A DNA stretch of 64,000 nt from Conoideocrella luteorostrata. Lineage: Eukaryota; Ascomycota; Sordariomycetes; Hypocreales; Clavicipitaceae. Every line of letters begins with the position of its first letter. Positions within the stretch are counted from its first letter, which is position 1. The stretch covers positions 1 through 64,000 of the forward strand of contig JASWJB010000041.1 in the NCBI GenBank assembly GCA_032433595.1. The letters are read 5' to 3'. This document shows, in pieces, positions 34,104-45,960 of the stretch. The translations under genes and the position numbers were made by a program. The notes beneath the pieces are model-generated. The model saw nothing but the letters and a program-made list of their open reading frames with translations. It ran no database searches and was not told the DNA's origin.

Positions 34104-35708
34104 ATGGCGAATTTCGAGGAGTATCCGCCAAATATGGCACCTCAAAATGCTCTTGTGGTTCGGCAGCACGCTGAACATGACCACACTGTGGTTCCATATT
34201 CTACAAACGATTTATCGCGACCACAATCTGGTCCTCATAACCCTTTCATGGACGACTCAGCTACTACGAAACGTAAAAACATACTTACGGGATATGCTGA
34301 GGAAACTTTCTTGAGCGAACATACTTTTCGAACTAAACACAGGGCAGTGGAAAGACGAGGCGGCCCAGAACGCGAACTTCGAAATGCAAGTACATTGAAG
34401 GAGGAAGCAGCAAGATTAAGGGCTGCACGGGAAAGCAAAGGAGATGCTACAATCGCCGAGGGGGCTGGATCTTACATTGGACCCTGGGCGAAGTATACAC
34501 GCCCTGAATATGAGACAGTTCAAGAAGGTGAAGAGCTTGGTAGCGACGGAGACTATGAACTTGTGGAAGAGGAGGAAGGGTCGGGGGAAGGGGATGTGGT
34601 GGAAAGCGGAACAGTACTTCGAGCACCCGAAGTAGCTCTTACGCAGCGGAGAGAAATCAAAGAACTGGGCGATGAGACGACTACCTTTCATGGCTCAGAG
34701 GAACATGATTACCAAGGCCGATCATTCATGCATGTGCCGCAAGATATGGATATCGACCTACGGAGAGAGCTTGGCAGCTCAACCAACTACATACCCAAGA
34801 AGCAGATTCATGCATGGAAAGATCACACAATGGCTGTCACTGTGCTACGTTTTTTTCCTAACTCAGGCCACTTATTACTGTCCGGAAGCGCCGACACGAC
34901 CGTCCGAATCAGAGACGTGTACCATAATAGAGAACTGTTACGCTCGTATTCAGGCCATGCGAAGGCGGTATCGGACATCTGCTTCAATATATCTGGCACA
35001 CAGTTTCTTTCTGCATCCTACGATCGCATGATGAAATTGTGGGACACTGAAACTGGTACGTGCATCAGCAAATTCACCACAGGGAAGACTCCACACGTCA
35101 TCAAGTTCAACCCTGATGGAGAACACTCATCCGAATTCCTGGCTGGTATGTCAGACAAAAAGATTGTTCAGTTTGATACTCGCATGCTCAATGAAATTGT
35201 GCAAGAGTACGACCACCACCTCGCTGCCGTTAACACCATTACTTTCGTGGACCAGAATCGCCGCTTCACCACCACATCGGATGACAAGTCTCTACGTGCT
35301 TGGGATTACAATATTCCTGTTCCTATCAAGTACATTGCAGAGCCAGATATGTACCCTATGACGAATGCAGCTGCACATCCCAACGGCAAATATGTTGCGT
35401 ACCAGAGCTCCGACAACCAGATCTTGGTGTATGGTGCAACCGACAAGTTTCGTCAGAACAGAAAGAAATGCTATCGAGGACACAATAACGCTGGCTTGGC
35501 CATAGATTTGGACTGCAGTCCTGATGGGCAGTTTTTGGCATCAGGAGACTCGGGCGGCTTTGTGTGCTTTTGGGATTGGAAGACCTGCAAGATGTATCAT
35601 AAGCTGAAAGCAGGTAACCAAGCTGTAACTTGCGTAAAATGGCACCCGCAAGAAACGAGTAAAGTAGCGTCGGCAGGTATGGACGGGGAAATCAGATATT
35701 GGGATTAA
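34104..35708 (+). CDS. PRP17: Pre-mRNA splicing factor PRP17/CDC40, WD40
   Basis: A spliceosome component for the second transesterification step. One exon, 534 residues. The N-terminal third has LTGYAEET near residue 58, ESKGDATIAEGAGSYIGPWAKY near 125, and DYQGRSFMHVPQDMDIDLR near 210. A seven-blade WD40 propeller follows from IHAWKDHT near residue 237: LSGSADTTVRI, AKAVSDICFN, SASYDRMMKLWD, MSDKKIVQFD, TTSDDKSLRAWD, and the final GMDGEIRYWD. The first repeat ends RIRD rather than the common WD. Compared with remembered homologues, this start lacks the usual N-terminal leader (YGSSSDEE-like), so an upstream exon may be missing; none was found. The frame upstream of 34104 is non-conserved. 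Confidence 0.92.
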   Translation: MANFEEYPPNMAPQNALVVRQHAEHDHTVVPYSTNDLSRPQSGPHNPFMDDSATTKRKNILTGYAEETFLSEHTFRTKHRAVERRGGPERELRNASTLKEEAARLRAARESKGDATIAEGAGSYIGPWAKYTRPEYETVQEGEELGSDGDYELVEEEEGSGEGDVVESGTVLRAPEVALTQRREIKELGDETTTFHGSEEHDYQGRSFMHVPQDMDIDLRRELGSSTNYIPKKQIHAWKDHTMAVTVLRFFPNSGHLLLSGSADTTVRIRDVYHNRELLRSYSGHAKAVSDICFNISGTQFLSASYDRMMKLWDTETGTCISKFTTGKTPHVIKFNPDGEHSSEFLAGMSDKKIVQFDTRMLNEIVQEYDHHLAAVNTITFVDQNRRFTTTSDDKSLRAWDYNIPVPIKYIAEPDMYPMTNAAAHPNGKYVAYQSSDNQILVYGATDKFRQNRKKCYRGHNNAGLAIDLDCSPDGQFLASGDSGGFVCFWDWKTCKMYHKLKAGNQAVTCVKWHPQETSKVASAGMDGEIRYWD

Positions 35709-37515
35709 CGCGCGTTAACCTGTTCTGTAAAGACATATTGTATATCATAGCAAGGAGTTAATGAAGGTCTATTTATGGTATCACTAATTTAGCTCAGAGT
35801 TCCCACTGGAGGGCTTAATTTCTTACCCTCCTCTCTACAGAAAGTAGATGGCTTCCTATGATGTAAATTTCGACCTGACAATAATGTTTTAGTTCCAGCT
35901 GCCCGATAGCTTTGCAATTTATGTTTGGGTCCAAATCCTCTCACTCCTCGAGCTCTAGTGGCTAGAAATTATGCATTGGTAAAATCGGCTGAATAGGATC
36001 TATTATACTGAGAACCTGGCGCGGACCGTGTTTCCAGCTTGACTACGCCAACGCTGATACAAACGCGGATGGTAACTCGTGTACATCGCCCACGAATAAT
36101 AAATATACAGTGCCAAAGCTGCATCAATATGTTTCTAGAGCTTTGGTTCCGCCAAACCCACACATTTGTCTGCTTTGAATCTCTCCAGTAGCTCGACCAA
36201 TGAAGCGCAGATGCCTACATGGACGGATAAATTGAGAGGGATTCTATTCTTGTCATACCGTACCTCCTCCGCGCAATACGTAAGCATGTTTTGTGGCGCA
36301 AAATGGCCACTATCGTTCTACTAACATCCCAGGATGCCAAAATTAAAAGGAAAAACACTTTGAGCATCGTCTGAGGTATCACCAGCTGGTGCTGCACTAG
36401 CTACTCCAGAAGCGAGTTAGTTTGACAGCGAACAGAATTCCGGGTTAAAAATCTGAAGCAATACAATTACTAGGATCTCAGTATCTGCTAATTGCATCAT
36501 TTACAACTATACCCTTTCACTGCGAGGTGTATGGAAAGATCAAACGAGAAAACACTCTCACCAATGTGGTTGTCATATGGTATGACGGACCCCTACCTTT
36601 TCGTCGAAGTGATGCAACCAAAAGCAGAAACGCGTTCTACTGTTGCTATCCAAAATAAAAAGTCTCCGAGATAGTAGTTGCCTGGTTCGGATGTTGATAT
36701 TCCGAGGCTAACCGATGCACAAAGATCAAGGGTTTTGACAGCGACGAAATATAGCCAAGTAGTTAACTGATCATCTCGACTAATAATGCAGGGAATTTTG
36801 GTCGGCTCAGTGTCCCAGCCTGAAAACGAAATATGGAGAGAAATGGGAGAGATTGGTTTACGATTGAGGATGCTGCTGCTATATACATACCTTCTCTTCA
36901 TATAGTCTTGTTCTAAAAGGGTCACGTCTGCCTTACCTTTAGGGGCAGTCTCAGAGCATATAAAGAGTCAACGAGGCAGAAAAGCCTTACTGTTGTTGTT
37001 GGTTCGCTCTCGAGAATGCTGAAAAGCGGCAGTTTTATGGGTGCGCCGGGTCGGACCAAAAAACTGAAGCGATTCGAAGTAAATTCTGTCATGTAAACAC
37101 AACGCTTCGAGGCTACTTTTAAAATTGAACAAACAAAGTAAGAACTTACACCTTATCTTCTTCGTCTTCTTCAAGTCGGATACCTCATATTATTCTGAAT
37201 ATGATCATGAAACTTAATATAACTATTTGCAAGGTGTTAGAATTGATGGCAATCAGTGGTTCAACATCATTACACTGACTGCTCGTCTAGATGGCTCGAT
37301 GAGGGTGACAGGAAGGAGGTTTCTGCATGCCTTCCTACTGCGCATGCACCGCCGTATTTCAACAACGCGTGATCTCGCTAAGTTCTTGTTGCTTAGACGT
37401 CATACCTTGTTCCGATCAAAGTCCGCTACAAAGCTTTCACTTCATTTTGAAAAGCCCACTACTTAATTAATGCACGCGTCTCCTTACATGCCCCATACTA
37501 TACGGCATTACCAAC
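35709..37515. other. Intergenic, no supported gene
   Basis: 1.8 kb between PRP17 and the DUF3176 gene. On the minus strand near 36780-36905 a GTATGT donor and a TTTTCAG acceptor bound about 70 nt, as in real introns, but no frame joined across them stays open. I therefore do not call a gene. Confidence 0.5.
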
Positions 37516-39482
37516 ATGCGCAACTCGGCCTTGGAAGATGTGGACGATGCTACTAGTCTTCGTCAGCGAAGGCTCGACTTGCATTGTACAGACAGAGAGA
37601 AACCTAATAGTTTAATAGCATGGCCAACAAATGATGGAGCAGATGACGATTTAGAAGAGAAACAGGACCAAAAACTCAACGCCAATGATTTTAAAGCAGT
37701 AACCTTCAGAAATTGGACTGACGAGTACAGGTGTGCAGCTGTAGCAATTTGTGCTATTGTTGCTCTCGGGCTAGTTCTCTGGCAATTCGACGACAAACAA
37801 GCTCCAAATTTCGGTACTGGTTTAGACCTAGACATGGTTGTAATTGCAATGACGACCATTGTACGTGTCTCTTTGGGAAGCATTGTGGAATCTTGCCTGT
37901 GTCAAGGCGCATGGATATGGGTCTCGAAGTCTCACCAAAATCGCAAAGGAAATACCTTTAGGCTAGAGGACTTCAAACTATTTGACGAGGCATCGCGAGG
38001 GTTTCTTGGGAGCTTGGCGTTACTCTGGCGATTAAAAGGATTGTAAGCGAGCCACATTCAATTGGCTCCAAAGAAATTTCGGTTTTTGCTAATTTGAAAT
38101 GATAAAGGCACCTCGCATGCATTGGAGCCCTTACCATCATTGTCACTCATACATTCGAAACGTTTTCACAACAAATGTTTGTTCTCGTGCAGAAGCCCAG
38201 AGAGTATTTCAACGACTCGTCGGCTCCCGCGCCGACGCCATTCCGAAGCGACTATTGGGACAATGTTGTTCACAAGGAGTTTCTAGACGGTACAGTAAAT
38301 CACAATATATCCTAAACCAGTTAAATTACTAAAGTCTAAATGGTAGAATACACACTTGCACTCTCAACGAAATCGGCTATATATAGTGGCATCCTCTCCA
38401 TTGACGTGGCGGATCTGAAGCCAGAATGTCATACGGCTAATTGCACATGGCCAGTTTTCCCAACACTGGGTGTATGTGGACAATGCGCGTCAACGATGAT
38501 CAAGACAACTTGTACAGATACAACACAACCTTGCGTATTTGAGACACAACACAATACGAACATGACAGTACCTCAGGACATTGAAACGGATTCATTCAAG
38601 ATTATGCCTCTGCAGGACCAGCCAAATAATGCAAATGAGACTAGAAAGACTTTCGTTTCCATTTTCGAGTTGATGATGGTTTCGAATCGCACGACAGGCA
38701 CAAAATCGAGTGCCTTCCAGTGTGGTCTGTGGTTTTGCGTGAAACTATATGCATTGGCGGTTGAAGAGGGCAAAGCGACTCAAACAATTGTCGGGGTTTT
38801 CAATGATACGCATTTTGAAACCACATCTGGCACTGATCCCGATGAGCACGTGTTTGACCATCCCCAGATGAGCACTCACTATCCGCCAAACATCAAGCAT
38901 AGCGTCTCAGATCGTGCAGTCAAGGCGATTCGAAGTTTCATGGACTCTTTGACCCAAGGTCACTTCCAGTACGCTCCTACTGCCATTTATTTCTCATCAG
39001 ACTGGATTGAAGCCATGTGGCAAGCATCAGCAGATCCCGAGTCCTGGGTCAACCGAATAAGTCGAAGCTTGACAAATGAGGTACGTGTTCATGGAAGAAT
39101 TCAGGAGTTACACTCCAAACAATTTGAGGGACATGCGTCACGGATGGCTGGCTATGTCCATGTTCAGTAGTACTGGATGATGTACCCCCTAGTTGTCCTC
39201 TCTGTTAGTCTAGGATACCTGTTTTCTACTATAACTACCTCTTCTCGCTATGCGGTCATTCCGTGGAAAAACAAGTCTTTACCGATGCTATTTTGTCAAA
39301 TGGACCAGCGTCTGCTCGACTCGGCTTCGAGAATCATGAATTCCCCGAAAGGGCTGGAGGATCTTGAGAAATCGAGAATTGCGCTTACGCAAGACGACAA
39401 CGGCCAATGGATGTTCGAGGCTTGTTGTTCCGAAGGAAGTGGCAACTGCAGCCACGGACATGGAAATACAGGGAGGAACTGA
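37516..39482 (+). pseudogene. DUF3176-type membrane protein, interrupted by one amber codon
   Basis: Exons 37516..38042, 38108..38289 and 38347..39482 form one frame of 615 codons broken only by TAG at 39168-39170. Family features: TDEYRCAAVAICAIVALGL (first membrane segment), then SKSHQNRKGNTFRLEDFKLFDEASRGFLGSLALLW near residue 145, the hallmark of DUF3176. A long extracellular Cys-containing region (ECHTANCTWPVFPTLGVCGQC) follows, then HASRMAGYVHVQ, the TAG, and YWMMYPLVVLSVSLGYLF, the C-terminal membrane segment. I recall the family having Trp at the position of the stop, so TGG to TAG (G to A) is the likely change. A 91-nt intron (GTACGT to CAGTAG, 39080-39170) could remove the stop but would delete conserved sequence. 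Sequencing error is possible. Confidence 0.78.
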
Positions 39483-40170
39483 GTCTTCACATGGTAGCAG
39501 CTGCTGATTTACAGCACTGTCCTTTATATGCAAGAATTGTTGCGGTGACGGATGCTACTGCGTTGAAGTATACTTACAGTCCAAGAAAAGTATTTGTGTA
39601 TCTCACTTAAAAATGGAGGATGATGAACTCGTTTACTTATAGCAACAATGCATGCTTTTAAGTTATTCTTCACTAACATGGGTTACTTGCCCAATAAAGG
39701 ATACCGGCGTTTGGCATCTGACTGCTCCCACGGATTCTTTCACGGAGGAAGGACGGCGACGAGTAATGCCAACTTGCATAAGCTGCTATTGGTTCATTTT
39801 ATCCTGCGTTGTTTTGTAACATCCGACTGGCAGTGACAACATGCTTCCAAGTCAAAATGCTTGGTACTCTTGCATTGTACATATGTTTGCAGTGGACACA
39901 GGATTGTTGATTCTTATTTGAGCTTGGCGAAGTAAGTTGGTAATATTAACCATTGCAAAGGTAAATGTGATCAATTTCGTATTTGTATCCGCATGTCACG
40001 AAGCGCAACTCATTTGAGGTGTGATCATTCCAGCGAGGAAGCTAGCCAGATGAATTTGTGTAGGATTGAATATACAGGTTCTATGCTATGAAAAATAGAC
40101 AGGATGGACGCCGGAGCTCCAATAGGCTATCTCATGAAGCCTTTCAAATCGGAGGGTGCCCACTATGATC
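39483..40170. other. Intergenic, convergent 3' ends
   Basis: 688 bases between the DUF3176 gene and the membrane-protein gene. AT-rich in part; no supported ORF, motif copy or repeat seen. Confidence 0.55.
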
Positions 40171-41162
40171 TCATCTCGATCGGGAAAATCCATCATCATT
40201 TTTGCCGAAGGGACTCGCCCGAGATCCGAAAAATGGGTTAGGTTGAAGAGATGACTTGGTTTGAGGATACGTTTGCAGTTCTCCATCATAAAGTCTTTCA
40301 CATCCATCCTTTGCTGGCAGCGCAACCTTAACCTCCCCCCGGTAGATTTCCACCACCGTAACCAATGGATAGATGAGGATGAGCATAGACAAGAGCTGGC
40401 CAAAGCTCCATACCTCTTCACCTCTGTCGTTGAGCTTTACTGTCGGATGGCCGAAAGCTTGAGACAATAGACAAATGCGTACCGCGGCCCCGACAGCTGC
40501 AGCCGTCATGAAAGCCAAGCCGAGAATTTGCACTGCTTTGTAAAATTTCTGAGAGCGGCTATGTAAATACCACGTTCCCATGGCAAATATCGCGCAGTTA
40601 CCTACGATAACGGTAATAGTACCAACATACGAGAGCACCGCAGATTTGGCAGGACCTTCTCCGTGAACTTGCCAAACGCACGCAATTGGCAGCGTCGTTT
40701 CATGTATGTCCTTAGACACGCTTTGTAGAACGAAAACGCCAGAGACGCTTGACAGGGCCAGGTTAACAAACATGAGGAACTGGCGCATCCATCGAATAAC
40801 CCAGTCACGACGATAATCATGAACTAAGGCGAGGAGCGTAGCATTGTGAGTTGCCATGGAGAGAAGAGAGAGCATCCAGATCAAGAAGAAATGATAGGAA
40901 ACAAGGGTATTCATCTTGGCCAAACCGATACCTTTGGTAAGATAAAAGTGTCAGTGGACATGTACAAAAGTAACAAAGGGCAAATATTACTCCAAGGAGG
41001 TTGGGTTGGGTTGCTGTTCCTACTTTGGATCCCAATCCCTTGTAGAATCTGGGAATCGCTGTAGCCGTTAAGCAATTTCCTCCTGATAATGGAGTCCTTG
41101 CCACGGAAATCTGCCAATATTACACTCGCAGAAAGTATGATAGCCAAACATGCGGTAATCAT
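40171..41162 (-). CDS. Multi-span fungal membrane protein, unknown function
   Basis: Exons 41024..41162 and 40171..40931 encode 299 residues; the intron (GTAGGA to CCAAAG) restores GIGIQ-SIGLAKMNTLVSYHFF. The N-terminus (MITACLAIILSASVILADF) looks like a signal peptide or first membrane segment. RRKLLNGYSDSQILQGIGIQ follows, then about six more hydrophobic segments: FLIWMLSLLSMATHNATLL, FLMFVNLALSSVSGVFVL, VLSYVGTITVIVGNCAIFAM, LGLAFMTAAAVGAAVRICLL and LLSMLILIYPLVTVVEI. The cytosolic tail is charged. The WMLSLLSMATHNATL and TLPIACVWQV patterns recall a fungal family without characterised members. I cannot assign a substrate. Confidence 0.8.
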
Positions 41163-44100
41163 GAAAGACAGTAAGATCTATTGCAAGAATATCGGTCAGC
41201 TTTGGATCTTGCCACCTCCCTAAAGACTTAACATTGGTGCCAGCCTAGTAGACATACACCTGCTCCCGCTACTCCTGCATCGCTAGGTGTCGTATCGGTT
41301 GCATTGGAGCATTTTGCTGCTTCAAGTATCGCCATTCAGATCAGTGCGAAGTGCGAGTGTCATGGGGCTGTAGCTAAAATCGGAGCAAAACATCGAGCAC
41401 CAACAGTCAGGCGTCAGGCGGTTTCCGCAGCAAAGGTATCTGCGCTACTGGGTGGAAAGGGGATGTCGAAGGCGACCGATTTGAGTTGGCATCTGATCAA
41501 GGGTGGTTAGCCTTAGTTATATGGCTGCCATTTAAACCGTCTCTCCTTGTTCTGCTGTCCTGAGGTAATGGCCCGGTGGTAGTCTGGAAACAGTTGCAGA
41601 GTCAGACGAAGGGAAAATAACTGGCTGATGGAGATTTGAGGTTCCTTCGAAACGAAACCCCTGGCGCTTAAGTAACAAAGGCTGGAGCGGTACGATACAG
41701 TGCAAACACTGCCTAGCTTTCCCAGTTCGTGGAATGGAATGCACTGTAAGTCTAGGCGCCAAAATTGTCGACGGCGGACTTCATAGAAGGAACTGAACTA
41801 ACTAGGCAGGGTGGCGGATGAGGAAAAGGGGAAAGGGGTCACCTTTATTGTATCATTATGTAACTGCCGACTTAGGCAACTCCGCCTCGTATCGCTGTAC
41901 TCCGTTGGTACAGCGAGATAGACACAGGGCAGCTGCTTCGAATGCACTTCCATTGCGCAATGCCACTTCATGGCTATGGCATTGCCGGAATTTCTAGTTC
42001 GGTGATATAGATGTATGCGCTCCGTACTGCACAGCTTTGATTAGAACTCGCTGTAAATATCCATCTGGTTATATGTAATCTAAGTAGGGAGTACGTTAGG
42101 TGCGCGCAATACAGAACTTGCCTCCTTGTGTTCACGTACAGCACATGCTGCAATATCGTATTTGCGCGGTCGCTACCTCCTGGCGCAAGTTTCCAACATA
42201 ATGGTCGCAGCGTATTGGCTATAGACAGGCACTGAATGAAGGGCCGGTATACCCGGCCTAGACTTGCTACAATATGGTATGGGTACTGGACGCTACAACT
42301 CGAGCAACCCACCGACCCGTACCATTAAAGAATTGAATCTGCGTGATACATATTTACTTGCATTGTGGCGTGCATGTACTTATACCTGTCGTGTTTTCTT
42401 CTTCGTCTTTTTATATCCAGTATAAAATTCCGATGTAAGAGACACCTAGGCATAGGCTAATGAGCTGCTTTGACATTTTGACATGCAGCATTGTTGTTTG
42501 AAGGTCAAATCCAACGGGGCTGAAGCGTGGACGCTCGGCGGGATAGATGTAATTCATGTGTAATTTTGTCCAGTAACTACTTCATATATTTATTGTGCCC
42601 CGTACGTAAACACATCGGCGAGGACCTGATCTGCCGATGTTAGATTTGCTCAAGGGCAAAATAGCTATGCTAGCTGCTTCCGCATCTGTGCCAGGCAAGA
42701 GGGCTCGTTACCCTTCACTTCGCTTTTATTTCCCTTTCTCGTCTGATCCACGAATAGTTACATATCCACCTATACGCTTCCTTTGATAGTCAAAGATTCA
42801 TAGTTGCAAAGGCATGTGTTTGATAAGGACCAACATACTATTACGAGGGTCGAGGGGGGCGGACAACTCACATCAACAGGATTGGGTAGTTGAGAAAGCC
42901 AGCAACCACGTTTCAATCTTTGAGGACAGGTACTTAACCCCCAATAACACAATATCGCAGTGATGACCACAGGGTGCCCAGGCACCTGTCTCACTCTGAC
43001 CTAGGCAGTGCGAGTAACTGCCTAGTTAGCTTGTATGACACGGTTATGGAGCACAACAAACAAGGGAAACAGTTTTCCTGCTAGCCAACCGGGCTCTGAC
43101 GGGCGATTTTATTCCATTCCCAACGGCTTCGTGTGTGTCGTAATTTGTTGTACGGAGTACTCCGCAGTAGCAGTAGAATCAACATCATCTGGGATCCGAG
43201 GGTGTTTGAGGGGCAGGAAGGATGCCCTGCCGCTGTGACCCACTGACTGGCATGCACAGTAGACTCTCCACTGTATTCACGGCAACATGAGAAATTGCTT
43301 TTGGTTCATAAATAGTTTTGCAGGCTGAGAAAGTGTTTGTGCTTTTCCCCGCCGCTCGAACATTGCATACAAACTTGCCGACAGCAAATAGTGGAAAGGG
43401 TGCTCAAATCAAAGAAGGGGGGGGAGGGGGTAAATGACACACCTGCATTAGCCTGTGCTGGTCAGATTAGGTATGCATGTCTCAACCCATTGGACGAAAA
43501 TGTCCCCACGCAAAACACAAGGAGTAACCAGCATGGGCATTAGCGGGAGGTCAAGGCAATCGCGATACCGGGAACTCGACAATTTTGCGGTCGTATTCAG
43601 GTATTGCACGGATGCTTCACTGTTGGACATTGGTCCTTTGCTCCTATCACTCAAACCAACGGAGTATGGAGTGCAAGACAGTAAGTAAGGACTAACCAGA
43701 AGCCGAAGATGAGACCCTAGTAGCCGACTAAGTGCCCCAGGTAAGTAGATGCTTACCAGCAGTTGGAAGGAGAACGCAAGCGTGGACGGACGGAATCATA
43801 TGGACTTATCGCGGTAACTATTCGTATCCCACAGGTTGTTACTTTTCCTCTTATCAAGGTTGCGCTGCCTATGGAAACGGTAACTTCTTATAGATCTATT
43901 GCTGCTTTATACTGTACGGTATGTGAAGTAGGGGGCTGCTATTTCTCGCACGCGACAGGTCGGATATATGTAGTATATTTGTTTGACTTGCGTATCGTAC
44001 TATGTATTACTCCGTACACTACCCACACGAGTACTATTTTGATGCTGCGTGGGATGCATCGTATTGTAAAGTACGTGCCCTTCCTTTTTACGAAGCGCTG

Positions 44101-45960
44101 CAATCTCGACTTCAGCCAGCTGGCTAGCCTCCCGGCTGGCACGGAGGTGCTAGTACCTGCTTGGCAGTTAGTAGAGAGTTGATCGTCGTCGTGTTGCACG
44201 GTCTTTTTCACTGTGTTGGCAAACTACTCTGTGCTTGTATTAAAATGATACGCGGATACGTATTGTAGACTTTGGATGCGTGCCCAAGGGGAGAAACCCC
44301 CGCGAGTCAGCAATGTCTCCCTCTCGAACAAAGGGGGTCAGCGAAATGTGAGAATCCCTGCCAATGCATTCCAACAAGTTGGTTCTCAAATGTGACTGAA
44401 ATTCGACCCATGACATTTGCATGAGCGGGTGCAAGCCGTTTCCTTCCCCTCAGAACAAACCAGGTTTATTGGCTGCTAGTAAAAGCGCACATGCATGAAG
44501 TGCATGTTCAATACTCCGTACTATGCTCCATATTCTGCTCCATATTCCGTAGAGCCTGTTGGCAGTAAGCAGTGGCAGCTTGATCCATTTGCACGAATGG
44601 GACATGCACCACAGCGGCAGAAGGGCTGCGCGGAACAAGGCCCGAGCTGCCAAAGACAGGGGGTGGATAGGTGACCCCGGCAAGTTGGCTTGGTTGAGAC
44701 CATGACCATAACCGATGCGGCCATGTTTTCTTCCAATTCCCGCGAAATTGCACGTCAAACCATGTCAACGCCCGTTGTCTAACAGTCGCCTGGCCCACCA
44801 GCTATGCGTTGTACATCCGTGATGGGTAGTACCTAGTCCTTCATGCTGCTGTCTGCAGTATTCGCATTTGTGCAATGATACTTTTCAATCTTTTGCCCTG
44901 TACGGAATACTCCATATGGATGTGTAACTGCCCCAGACGAACACCCATGCGCACGATGAACACATGACCTGTCATCTAGGCTCTCCCAGCATTGGGCTCC
45001 TATTGCTTTCCAGCACCACCACGCCCATCACCGTATGGCATACTCCCCATCGGACTTGTGGTTCATTGTACGTCTGTACCGCATCGTATTGTGAATTAGT
45101 ACGGGAGTCCTAGTACAAGGACTAGTCTATTTTCTTGGATTCTTTCATATCCAGTTCCCAGCATGTCACATAACTTCCACACGACTGTATTCGTGCTGCG
45201 GTATCCGTCAGGCGGTATCCGTCAATATACTACTTACAAACGTAGCCAATAGAGTCGAGCTACCCATAGGCCCTGGTAGCACATATCATGTACATATGTA
45301 CGGAGTAAATTCCCACACGATACAAGGATTAACGAGGGGTGACCAGAATGAAAATGGTGGTATTAATAGTCATCAGCCGCAGGAACACTTTCACCCCCAT
45401 ATGCCCCATATGCATCTGACGGGCGGCGACCTTACTGAGTTCATTTAACTAACAATACTCTCGTTACTGTTCACGTAAGGTCCACCACCATCTGACTGAG
45501 CCGACTTTGTCTCAGCCTTTCCCTATGAAACAAAACCTAGGGAAGGGCTACCAGAGACAGTTGTCTGGCAAGAAGTCCCCCCCCCGGTTTTTGGGGTCTA
45601 TCTTTTACTCAGATGCCCTGCATCGACGCAGGCCTTGGCTGTTATTCCTGTACTGAGTACTACAAATATTGTTCGAGGGTACTCCGTACAGAGTACGATC
45701 AAGATCGCCAACGGCTACGGACTGACAGTCAACATCTAATACTCAGTTTATTGTTATTGCTTTTAATCAGCTGGTTCATTTCGGCTTGGTCTGAAGTCTC
45801 CTGTGGAGAACATAATATATTCCCCTTTCAAAACTCGGCAAAAAAGGCAAGCAGCTCTTTCGACTTCATCTGAGACGAGGCCATTCGGGGTTGGCCCCTT
45901 AGGAAACCATTCTTTAATTACCCGTCAAATATTCGACATCTTGAACCTAAGGTCTTCGTA
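41163..45960. other. Gene-poor 4.8-kb tract
   Basis: No frame here has both an ATG start and a recognisable domain; the longest (43763-44182) begins with TTG. Five TACGGAGTA/TACTCCGTA copies occur (43151, 44008, 44512, 45299, 45680), two within longer imperfect palindromes. Small ATG frames (for example 41304-41510, 45613-45873) are within chance length. It may hold decayed repeats or non-coding RNA, which I cannot show. Confidence 0.6.

Noticed and set aside
36593..36925. Minus-strand 110-codon frame with good-looking donor and acceptor
   Set aside because: The frame starts with GTG. Splicing at GTATGT...TTTTCAG brings in early stops in every phase, and no domain is visible.
39080..39170. 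Intron removing the TAG in the DUF3176 gene
   Set aside because: It would delete about 30 codons, including the conserved MAGYVHV segment. Kept only as an alternative, not as the main model.
43763..44182. 139-codon plus-strand frame in the gene-poor tract
   Set aside because: It begins with TTG, spans a TACTCCGTA copy and has no domain; treated as chance.
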